NCBI GenBank assembly: GCA_030618325.1
Contig: JAUXDP010000003.1
Span: 1 to 30,918 of the forward strand
Reading direction: 5' to 3'
DNA: 30,918 nucleotides
Source: Methylococcaceae bacterium
GTDB lineage: Bacteria; Pseudomonadota; Gammaproteobacteria; Methylococcales; Methylomonadaceae
Made by a program: the position numbers and the translations under genes. Positions 15,901 through 22,309 of the stretch are shown here, one piece after another. The notes under the pieces were generated by a model. That model searched no databases, was not told the origin of the DNA, and was given only the letters and a program-made list of their open reading frames with translations. How positions within the stretch are numbered: position 1 is the stretch's first letter; every line of letters begins with the position of its first letter.

Positions 15901-17238
15901 CTAGTCACCATGAATATACTTCCTGGTTAGCGAAAACAAAATTGGACTTAATAATACCAACGCTATCAAATTGGGAATAGCCATCATGGCATTCATGACA
16001 TCGGCCAGCAGCCAAATTAAGCCCAGTTTACCCATAGCACCCACTGGAATCGCAACAATCCACAATAAGCGATAAGGCAAAATTATTTTTACACCAAACA
16101 AAAACTCGGCGCAACGCTCCCCATAGTAACTCCAGCCCAGAATGGTAGTAAAAGCAAAAACCACCAAACCAAAGGTAACGATATAGCCCCCCCATCCGGG
16201 TAGACTGGTATTGAATGCTAATGTTGATAACGCAGCACCATTTTCACCGCCTTCCCACACACCTGACATCACAATGACTAACGCTGTCATGGTACAAACC
16301 AGTAAAGTATCAATACAGGTTCCCAGCATGGCAACCATACCCTGTTGAACCGGATTATCAGTTTTTGCTGCTGCATGTGCGATTGGCGCACTACCCAAAC
16401 CGGCTTCATTGGAAAATATCCCACGAGCCACTCCAAAACGAATCGCCGCCCAGACTGTGGCTCCGGCAAATCCCCCCGTTACCGCTGTCCCTGTAAATGC
16501 ATTGCTGACAATCAATGATATAGCTGGAAGAACTTGCTCGAAATGAGACACGATAATTATCATGGCTCCGGATATATAGGCAACCGCCATAAAAGGCACC
16601 AGTTTGGCGGCAACCTCTGCTATTCGTTTGATTCCACCAAAAATCACCGCAGCCGTAATAATCATCAGTACACTGCCGGTTAACCAATCCGGTATTTGGA
16701 ACATCAAGTCTAGTGCATCAGCAACGGAATTTGCTTGAACCATGTTGCCAATGCCAAATGAGGCTAATGTACCGAACAAAGCAAATAACAACCCTAGACT
16801 ATGCCAGCGCTTGCCGAGGCCATTTTTAATATAATACATCGGTCCACCGACAAAATTCCCTAGCTCATCAACTTCCCTATACTTTACGGCTAACACCGCC
16901 TCAGCATATTTAGTCGCCATGCCAAATAAGGCTGTCACCCACATCCAGAAAACAGCACCCGGCCCCCCCATGACAATTGCAGTGGCCACTCCGGCAATAT
17001 TCCCAGTGCCAATAGTCGCTGATAAAGCCGTCATTAATGCCTGGAAGGGTGTGATATTCCCTTGACGAGTAGCTTCTGGCGCTTGGCAAAGCGAAATTAA
17101 AGCTTGTGGAGTCTTACGCCAAGGAAATAATCGCAGTCCTAAAGTTAGAAAAACACCAACACCTAATAAACAAACCAGCATAACCGGCCCCCAAAGCCAG
17201 CTACTCGCCTGATTTAGTATGTTTTCCAAAAGTGTCAT
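15901..17238 (-). CDS. AGCS family sodium:alanine/glycine symporter
   Basis: 445 residues, about eleven membrane helices. The AGCS signature is clear: PFQALMTALSATIGTGNIAG near residues 63-82, then GGPGAVFWMWVTALFGMATKYAEA. Further family motifs are EVDELGNFVGGPMYYI, GVARGIFSNEAGLGSAPIAHAAAKT and LGWSYYGERCAEFLFG. The family moves alanine, glycine or related amino acids into the cell with Na+. Its ATG at 17238 shares one base with the DUF502 stop codon (TAATG), so the two genes are translated together. Confidence 0.93.
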   Translation of the reverse strand: MTLLENILNQASSWLWGPVMLVCLLGVGVFLTLGLRLFPWRKTPQALISLCQAPEATRQGNITPFQALMTALSATIGTGNIAGVATAIVMGGPGAVFWMWVTALFGMATKYAEAVLAVKYREVDELGNFVGGPMYYIKNGLGKRWHSLGLLFALFGTLASFGIGNMVQANSVADALDLMFQIPDWLTGSVLMIITAAVIFGGIKRIAEVAAKLVPFMAVAYISGAMIIIVSHFEQVLPAISLIVSNAFTGTAVTGGFAGATVWAAIRFGVARGIFSNEAGLGSAPIAHAAAKTDNPVQQGMVAMLGTCIDTLLVCTMTALVIVMSGVWEGGENGAALSTLAFNTSLPGWGGYIVTFGLVVFAFTTILGWSYYGERCAEFLFGVKIILPYRLLWIVAIPVGAMGKLGLIWLLADVMNAMMAIPNLIALVLLSPILFSLTRKYIHGD

Positions 17239-17825
17239 TAGTTTAATTTATCCACTTCGTGTGCTTTTTCATAGTCCACACCAACACTGATAATAAAACT
17301 AGTGGCCTCTTCTATATCCATTTCTGACTTAACCACTCTGGATTCATGGACAATAATGGTGAAACCCGAGGTGGGGTTCGGTGAGGTAGGAACAAATAAA
17401 ATATATTTATTTTTTTCTTTATTGGTGACGTATGCCGGCACCCACAAACCTTCTTTGGGATATTCAATATAAACGACTTCACGAGCTCCGGTTTGCTCAT
17501 GCCCAGAAATAAGATTAACTATTTTTTTAGTAACCCTATAAACAGTATTTAATATAGGGATTTTGTTTATAAGACCATCAATGCTACCAACAATGAATGA
17601 TCGCCCAATGGAAACCCGATGCCCAACGTAAGCAAATGATGCAAAGCTAAAAATAAAAAGTAGCCCAGTAACCAAATAACTATCAAAATATCCGTAAACA
17701 AAAACAACGATATTGGAGGCAATATGCTCAACAAACACAAGCAACTGCAAAATAACAGCAACTGGAATAAATGCCAGGACGCCAATTAAAAATTTCTTTA
17801 TTATCGAATTAATATACGTATTCAT
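17238..17825 (-). CDS. DUF502 family membrane protein
   Basis: 195 residues. Recognised from the N-terminal helix FLIGVLAFIPVAVILQLLV, a second helix near residues 50-70, the conserved IPILNTVYRVTKKIVN segment, and the soluble part with YPKEGLWVPAYVT and FVPTSPNPTSGFTIIV, which is the DUF502 hallmark. The function of the family is not established; a role in membrane transport or homeostasis is only guessed. First gene of a two-gene unit with the sodium symporter (1-bp overlap), suggesting a linked role. Confidence 0.85.
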   Translation of the reverse strand: MNTYINSIIKKFLIGVLAFIPVAVILQLLVFVEHIASNIVVFVYGYFDSYLVTGLLFIFSFASFAYVGHRVSIGRSFIVGSIDGLINKIPILNTVYRVTKKIVNLISGHEQTGAREVVYIEYPKEGLWVPAYVTNKEKNKYILFVPTSPNPTSGFTIIVHESRVVKSEMDIEEATSFIISVGVDYEKAHEVDKLN

Positions 17826-17962
17826 AACACTACCTTCTTTTTTTTATTACAGCTTTGGAGCCGTTTGTGCACCCTTAAACTCAACGCATAAGTGCAATTT
17901 ATTTTTCCAGGATTGGAAGAGTCAACTGAGGTAAAATTCTATCCTTCACAACCCGACCAAAG

Positions 17963-18043
17963 ATGAGAACGCTTATTGAAGAACAAAGATACCAGATTGG
18001 AGCATTAAAGAAAGCAAAAAAGGAGAACGAAATGGAACGCTGA
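17963..18043 (+). pseudogene. Remnant of an IS30-family transposase, N-terminal fragment
   Basis: 26 codons reading MRTLIEEQRYQIGALKKAKK and then NEMER before a stop. The block L-EEQRYQI-ALKKA is the conserved N-terminal helix-turn-helix start of IS30-family transposases. The rest of the roughly 320-residue protein is missing, so this is a deletion relic. GTCAACTGAGG about 35 bp upstream may be what remains of the left terminal repeat, but this was not verified. Confidence 0.5.
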
Positions 18044-18235
18044 ACTATCTGGGGTAGTCAATTATAATCGAGCATTTTTCAAAAAACTCTCTAAGATTAA
18101 CAAACAAGCTTGGCAATCCTTGAAAAAAAATTGATATTTCATAAAATACCCTGCGCCTCTTTAGCCTCAGGCTTCAGCCATAACCCAAGAAACCGTGAGC
18201 AACTGATTTTTCTAGGATATTATGAGGGTTTACCT

Positions 18236-18328
18236 ATGAATCCAGTTATTCATAGTCTAAACAAACATTTTTTGGGTGTGCGGTATAGTCAAGCGCTTGT
18301 GCTAAAATCCGCGAGCAACTTTTTTTAG
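18236..18328 (+). CDS. Possible small protein, 30 residues
   Basis: ATG at 18236 with a good ribosome-binding site (GAGGG, 7 bp before it). It encodes a basic 30-residue peptide beginning MNPVIHSLNKHFLG and ending KSASNFF, and stops 15 bp before the TTG start of the dnaJ-like gene. No family is recognised. It could be a leader peptide or chance in decayed DNA. Confidence 0.2.
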   Translation: MNPVIHSLNKHFLGVRYSQALVLKSASNFF

Positions 18329-18343
18329 CTTAAAGGGGGATTT

Positions 18344-18844
18344 TTGATCCGTATTTGGTTGATCATACTTATCATAGCGGCTTTGTTTGCGATACACTGG
18401 TTTCGAAAAACACCCTCAGATGTAATCGCCCGGTATGTTCGACAGGTGAGCATGGTTCTGCTGGGTGTTGCTTTAATATTTTTAGCCATGACTGGACGCT
18501 TAAATTGGATTTTTGCCGTCGCAGGCATTTCATTCGCCTTTTTACTAAGAATGTTGCCAGTGTTGGCACGTCTGGCCCCGGAATTACATAAAATCTGGTT
18601 GCTCTTTCAAGGAGTAAAGCAAAATACTTCACACCAAACCCATTCAAAACCCAGCTCAAAGGCGATGAGTGTAGAAGAAGCTTATAACATTCTTGGGTTA
18701 TCGGCAGGTGCAACAAAGCAGCAGATTACTTTAGCACACCGAAAACTGATACAAAAAATGCACCCGGATCGAGGAGGCAACGATTATTTGGCTGCAAAAA
18801 TTAATTTGGCAAAAAAATTATTATTAGAAATCTTGGATAAATGA
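18344..18844 (+). CDS. Membrane-anchored DnaJ-domain protein
   Basis: 166 residues from TTG 18344, with AAAGGGGG ending 4 bp before it; no in-frame ATG gives the first helix. Two or three membrane helices fill residues 4-70 (WLIILIIAALFAIHW, VLLGVALIFLAM, IFAVAGISFAFLL). A Ser/Thr/Gln linker leads to a short J domain at about 109-166 with HPD at 140-142 (KMHPDRGGNDY), the motif that stimulates Hsp70 ATPase. The layout, with an N-terminal anchor and a C-terminal shortened J domain, resembles TIM14/Pam18-like bacterial proteins rather than DnaJ itself. It probably recruits DnaK to the inner membrane (inference). A palindromic repeat begins 8 bp after its stop. Confidence 0.85.
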   Translation: MIRIWLIILIIAALFAIHWFRKTPSDVIARYVRQVSMVLLGVALIFLAMTGRLNWIFAVAGISFAFLLRMLPVLARLAPELHKIWLLFQGVKQNTSHQTHSKPSSKAMSVEEAYNILGLSAGATKQQITLAHRKLIQKMHPDRGGNDYLAAKINLAKKLLLEILDK

Positions 18845-18851
18845 GCGATAT

Positions 18852-19020
18852 GGTTAGAGGCTGTCTGGTTAAAAATAATCGAAGCGAAAAAGTGGTAAAA
18901 ACGGCCAGATTTTTGAAAATTAGAGGCGAATAGTGAACTATTTAACGAGGGTTTTCGAGAATATGGACGATTTTTACCATTTTTGCAGTCGATTTATTAT
19001 TGACCAGCCAGCCTCTAAGT
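18852..19020. repeat. ~169-bp palindromic MITE-like element overlapping the 5' end of nlpD (copy A)
   Basis: The two arms pair about an axis near 18936. TTAGAGGCTG at 18854 pairs with the matching segment ending at 19018; a 17-bp terminal repeat (18853-18869 against 19003-19019) has 2 mismatches, and TGGTAAAA at 18893 pairs with TTTTACCA at 18972-18979. The left half matches copy B (29571-29672) in inverted orientation over about 95 bp. The right arm is translated as the start of nlpD. No target duplication is obvious. Confidence 0.8.
18922..18926 (+). promoter_or_regulatory. nlpD: Ribosome-binding site of nlpD, inside the palindromic repeat
   Basis: AGAGG, 6 bp before GTG 18933. It favours the GTG over ATG 18963, which has only a weak GAG close by. 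The same block is kept in similar form in repeat copy B. Confidence 0.45.
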
Positions 19021-19769
19021 TCCCCTGGTGCATTTTAGTACTGATCATTTTAGTCAGTTCGGCTTGTTCGAATAAGCCTAATTATGCCCCAGTAAGAAAA
19101 ACCCATAAAAATTTGAATTCTAATATCAGGTATCACACGGTAAAAAAAGGAGAAACATTATATTCAATTGGCTTTCGTTATAACTATAGTTACCTTCACT
19201 TAGCTGAATGGAATAATATTTCCAAGCCCTATAGAATACGCGTTGGACAAAAAATCAGGTTAATTAGACCAAATAATAGCCTATCAAAAGATTCAAAAAT
19301 ATCCAAAAACACCCCAAAAAAGAGAACCACGTCACAAAACATACCCAAAAAACGGAGACATTCATCACAAAAAAAGCCAACATTATCAAACACTAAAAAA
19401 AAGGTGTTAAAGTTAGCCTGGCAATGGCCGATACGAGGAGGGTTAGTAAAAACCTTTTCTCAATCTGGCAATAAAGGAATAGACATTAGTGGAAAATTTG
19501 GTCAATCTGTTAAAGCAGCTGCGGATGGAAAAGTCGTCTATAGCGGTAATGGGTTAACTGGGTACGGAAATCTATTAATTATTAAGCATAATTATTTGTA
19601 CTTGAGTGCTTATGCTAATAATCATCGCCTTTTGGTGGTAGAAGGACAGGATGTCAGGAAAGGCCAGGTCATTGCAGAAATGGGAATAGGCAAAGGTAAA
19701 AAAGTAGCTTTACATTTTGAAATTCGAAAGAATGGTGAATCTGTGAATCCGCTTAACTATTTACCTTAA
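18933..19769 (+). CDS. nlpD: NlpD-like murein hydrolase activator (LysM + degenerate M23)
   Basis: 278 residues from GTG 18933, or 268 from ATG 18963. The lipoprotein signal core is ILVLIILVSSAC with acylation at C45, preceded by an unusually long n-region of about 30 residues encoded by the palindromic repeat. LysM at about 65-111 (YHTVKKGETLYSIG to IRVGQKIRLI) binds peptidoglycan. A basic Lys/Ser-rich linker follows, then an M23/LytM domain at about 167-275. Its metal-binding residues are degraded: NKGIDI replaces HxGxDI and SAYANN lacks a ligand His, as in NlpD, which activates AmiC-type amidases during cell separation instead of cutting murein itself. rpoS follows after 46 bp, the classic nlpD-rpoS pair, and nlpD usually contains rpoS promoters. 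Confidence 0.9.
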   Translation: MNYLTRVFENMDDFYHFCSRFIIDQPASKFPWCILVLIILVSSACSNKPNYAPVRKTHKNLNSNIRYHTVKKGETLYSIGFRYNYSYLHLAEWNNISKPYRIRVGQKIRLIRPNNSLSKDSKISKNTPKKRTTSQNIPKKRRHSSQKKPTLSNTKKKVLKLAWQWPIRGGLVKTFSQSGNKGIDISGKFGQSVKAAADGKVVYSGNGLTGYGNLLIIKHNYLYLSAYANNHRLLVVEGQDVRKGQVIAEMGIGKGKKVALHFEIRKNGESVNPLNYLP

Positions 19770-19783
19770 TGTGATGAATTATT

Positions 19784-19800
19784 GTCGGTTTTAATCCGAC
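19784..19800 (+). promoter_or_regulatory. rpoS: Small hairpin in the rpoS leader
   Basis: GTCGG-TTTTAAT-CCGAC, a 5-bp stem, shortly before the rpoS ribosome-binding site (GGAG at 19805). It may affect translation; rpoS leaders are often structured, but this short stem could be chance. Confidence 0.25.
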
Positions 19801-19815
19801 GTTTGGAGATACCTT

Positions 19816-20766
19816 ATGAACGTGGACGTAATTGAACCTGTTAGTGAAAACTTGAATACTCAGTCATCTGATGACATTACATTTGACAAACCAGCTGAAG
19901 AATCTAGTAAAGAGAGAACTGCTGAGGAATCAAGTAATTTAGATGCAACTCGAATTTATTTAAATGAATTGGGGAAATCAAAGCTTTTAACAGCCGACCA
20001 AGAAAAAACTTTTGGTTCTCGGGCGCTTAACGGCGATGAAGAAGCGCGAAAAATCATGATCGAAAGTAACTTGAGATTGGTGGTTAAGATTTCTCGCCGC
20101 TATTTAAATCGAGGACTACCCCTGCTTGATTTAATTGAAGAAGGCAATCTGGGCCTGATTCGGGCAGTAGAAAAATTTGATCCTGAACGTGGCTTCCGTT
20201 TTTCAACTTACGCAACCTGGTGGATCAGACAAACCATTGAAAGGGCAATAATGAATCAAACACGAACTATTCGTTTACCGATTCATATTGTTAAAGAAAT
20301 GAATGTTTATCTTAAAGCCCAGAGACACTTGGCGCAAACTATGGAGCATGACCCATCACCTGAAGATATTGCCAAATATCTGGAAAAACCGGTCAAGAAA
20401 GTTGAAAAAATGCTTAAACTAAATGAGCGTGTATCTTCTGTTGATGTTCCTAGCGGAAAGGATTTTGACAAGCCGTTGGTAGAATCAATTTCAGACGAAG
20501 CGAACATGAGCCCATCAGACCAGCTTCAAGAAAGTGGCATGAAAAACAATATCACAGATTGGTTGTATCAATTATCAGATAAGCAACGCGAAGTAATTTG
20601 CCGAAGATATGGATTATGCGGTTACGAACATTCCACCCTTGAGCAAGTTGCGACGGAGTTAGGTGTTACCCGCGAGCGAATCAGGCAAATTCAGATGGAT
20701 GGATTAAAAAGGCTGAAGGAAATAATTGAATTCAACGGCTTTTCATTTGAAGCGATTTTCCATTAA
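19816..20766 (+). CDS. rpoS: RNA polymerase sigma factor RpoS (sigma-38)
   Basis: 316 residues. Region 1.2 starts at DATRIYLNELGKSKLL (about residue 43). Region 2 is textbook: ESNLRLVVKISRRYLNRG, LPLLDLIEEGNLGLIRAVEKF, FRFSTYATWWIRQTIERAI. Region 3 begins with LPIHIVKEMN, and region 4.2 is the promoter -35 reader LEQVATELGVTRERIRQIQ. The short acidic N-terminus without a large 1.1 region, together with its place right after nlpD, marks it as RpoS rather than RpoD or RpoH. It directs stationary-phase and general stress transcription. GGAG lies 8 bp before the ATG. The gene converges on the reverse-strand parA-like gene. Confidence 0.95.
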   Translation: MNVDVIEPVSENLNTQSSDDITFDKPAEESSKERTAEESSNLDATRIYLNELGKSKLLTADQEKTFGSRALNGDEEARKIMIESNLRLVVKISRRYLNRGLPLLDLIEEGNLGLIRAVEKFDPERGFRFSTYATWWIRQTIERAIMNQTRTIRLPIHIVKEMNVYLKAQRHLAQTMEHDPSPEDIAKYLEKPVKKVEKMLKLNERVSSVDVPSGKDFDKPLVESISDEANMSPSDQLQESGMKNNITDWLYQLSDKQREVICRRYGLCGYEHSTLEQVATELGVTRERIRQIQMDGLKRLKEIIEFNGFSFEAIFH

Positions 20767-20805
20767 ATATAAATCCATAGAGGTATCCTATAGAACACTT
20801 TAACT

Positions 20806-20825
20806 CCCTCTCCTGCTGGAGAGGG
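20806..20825. terminator. Hairpin between the convergent rpoS and ParA-like genes
   Basis: CCCTCTCC-TGCT-GGAGAGGG, a perfect 8-bp GC-rich stem, 39 bp after the rpoS stop. There is no T-run on either side. The sequence resembles dispersed extragenic hairpin repeats of proteobacteria, so it may be a REP-like unit that also works as a bidirectional barrier. Confidence 0.5.
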
Positions 20826-20862
20826 TAAGGTGATGAGATTGAAAATAAAGCAGTGCTGAAGT

Positions 20863-21636
20863 TTACTGATTAATTTCGGCATGCAGAGCACGAAACTCAT
20901 GAGTCACTTTATGGCTTGGCATATAATGCACCAACGGCATTGCTTTGCTATGTGATTCACGTACCTTCACAGAAGGAGAAATTCGCGACTCAAGTACAGG
21001 ATGTCCTTCCGCAATTAACTCATCAACCAGTTGTTTCGGTAAATTCGCCTGACTCTGGAATTGGTTTACGATAATTCCTTCAACCTCAAGAGAGCCATTA
21101 TGATCTGCTCTAACTTCATTTATGGTTTGCATTAGGTTGTATAGCGATTCTCTGGAGAAAGCATCGCAGTCAAATGGAATCAAACATTTATCAGCAGCGA
21201 TTAACGCTGATTGACTGTAAAAGTTTAAGACTGGCGGTGTATCGATGTAAACAGCATCAAACCCTTCCAAACTATCTAAAGCCTCACGCAGTTTGAAAAT
21301 TTTATAGCGGGATTCCAGCCTGCTTTGTAATGATTCCAGCTCGGGATGCGAGGGAATAATGAATAAATTAGGAAAAGGAGTTTCCTGAATCAGTGTCTCC
21401 AGTCCAGCTTGTTGTCCACCAAACAGTCCTCGACTCAAACTATTTCTAAAAAAATATGCAATGCTCTGATCTGGATCTTCAACCTTTTTCCCTAGCAGGT
21501 ATTGGGTGGAATTACCCTGGACATCCAGATCAACAACTAAAGTTTTCTTGCCATCAAACGCATTAATGGCCGCTAAATTACACGTAATGGTTGACTTGCC
21601 AACTCCACCTTTTTGATTAAAAATCACTCTGCGCAT
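20863..21636 (-). CDS. Orphan ParA-family ATPase
   Basis: 257 residues. The deviant Walker A motif FNQKGGVGKST lies near residues 6-16, with two lysines as in ParA/MinD proteins. VVDLDVQGNSTQYLLG and AVYIDTPPVL are Walker A'/B-type segments, and VEGIIVNQF is a later core strand. These ATPases dimerise on ATP and position cargo such as DNA, chemoreceptors or enzymes. There is no ParB gene or parS-like site here, so chromosome or plasmid segregation is not implied; the zinc-ribbon gene upstream on the same strand (102 bp away) is the only neighbour. Not MinD: no amphipathic C-terminal membrane helix is seen. Confidence 0.88.
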   Translation of the reverse strand: MRRVIFNQKGGVGKSTITCNLAAINAFDGKKTLVVDLDVQGNSTQYLLGKKVEDPDQSIAYFFRNSLSRGLFGGQQAGLETLIQETPFPNLFIIPSHPELESLQSRLESRYKIFKLREALDSLEGFDAVYIDTPPVLNFYSQSALIAADKCLIPFDCDAFSRESLYNLMQTINEVRADHNGSLEVEGIIVNQFQSQANLPKQLVDELIAEGHPVLESRISPSVKVRESHSKAMPLVHYMPSHKVTHEFRALHAEINQ

Positions 21637-21738
21637 TTGTTATTCCCAAAAAACAAATAGTTACGGAACGGCAATTAAACAACTAGTCCTTAAATTCCCA
21701 TTCCTAAACCTCGCATTATAAGCGTTGAATGAATAATA

Positions 21739-22224
21739 TCAACTGCGTTGAAAAGTTAGACTTCCGCATTTTGAACACTTCGGTATGACACTGGTTGTTG
21801 TAAAGTTGATCGATTCACCACAATGTTCGCAAACTAAAGTACCGGGAGCCATAATTTCCCCAGTTTGATAAGTACTGTTAATCCGAGCTAATTGCTCAAG
21901 TTTAGCCAACTCTAAACGGGTTTTATCAGCAACATTCATAAAAGCGTCAAGAGCAAAATTTTCGATCATATCAATATCGAATTTGAGCCATTCAGTTAAT
22001 GATTCACCATCTGACTCCGTTAGTGAGTGCGCCACTTCTTCAATATCTCGTTTGACAAAATCAGCAACTTTATTAATTTCCTCTTGAGTCAAACCTCCTA
22101 TTTCACTTGCTTGCTCTCTAGCAGCATCAAGGGCGCGGGCCAAAGTTTTAGAAGCATCCCCCAGATCTTCATGAACATGGGTGATCATTTTATTATAGGC
22201 ATCAATTAACTGACTATCGTTCAT
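21739..22224 (-). CDS. Zinc-ribbon protein (DUF1451 type)
   Basis: 161 residues from ATG 22224, which has AGGAGT 7 bp before it; an in-frame start 13 codons upstream (22263) lacks this support. The long N-terminal part is helical and acidic (MITHVHEDLGDASKTLARALDAAREQASE written as consecutive helix), with amphipathic pattern suggesting a coiled coil. The C-terminus is a zinc ribbon with two CxxC knuckles, CEHCG and CSKCG, ending GSLTFQRS. This matches the DUF1451/zinc-ribbon family of gammaproteobacteria, whose function is unknown. It is divergent from leuS across 85 bp, which must hold both promoters. Confidence 0.8.
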   Translation of the reverse strand: MNDSQLIDAYNKMITHVHEDLGDASKTLARALDAAREQASEIGGLTQEEINKVADFVKRDIEEVAHSLTESDGESLTEWLKFDIDMIENFALDAFMNVADKTRLELAKLEQLARINSTYQTGEIMAPGTLVCEHCGESINFTTTSVIPKCSKCGSLTFQRS

Positions 22225-22231
22225 AAAGATA

Positions 22232-22237
22232 ACTCCT
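22232..22237 (-). promoter_or_regulatory. Ribosome-binding site deciding the start of the zinc-ribbon gene
   Basis: AGGAGT on the reverse strand, 7 bp before ATG 22224; it rules in favour of this start over 22263. Confidence 0.65.
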
Positions 22238-22309
22238 GAAAATGAAACTTTCGATTTAATCAACTGTACGGTATTCTACCGCTTTTGATCGGTAAAAGAC
22301 GAATTAAGG

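Larger units (their letters stand above)
17826..18343. other. 518-bp intergenic stretch with decayed sequence
   Basis: Between the DUF502 gene and the dnaJ-like gene. It holds an IS30-type transposase remnant (17963-18043), a possible 30-residue open frame (18236-18328) and an imperfect direct repeat (18190-18215 and 18305-18328, both containing GAGCAACT followed by a T-run and TAG). No tRNA or other structured RNA was recognised. Confidence 0.5.

Noticed and set aside
18110..18328. 72-codon frame starting at TTG 18110
   Set aside because: No ribosome-binding site and no protein-like pattern in the first half; only the last 30 codons, from ATG 18236, have any start support.
19003..19019. CCAGCCAGCCTCTAA in nlpD as a chance match to the repeat end
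   Set aside because: Chance was considered, but pairing continues through the whole arm with a constant axis near 18936, so it was kept as part of the element.
22225..22263. Upstream start for the zinc-ribbon protein
   Set aside because: The AGGAGT ribosome-binding site lies inside this extension and is spaced for ATG 22224.
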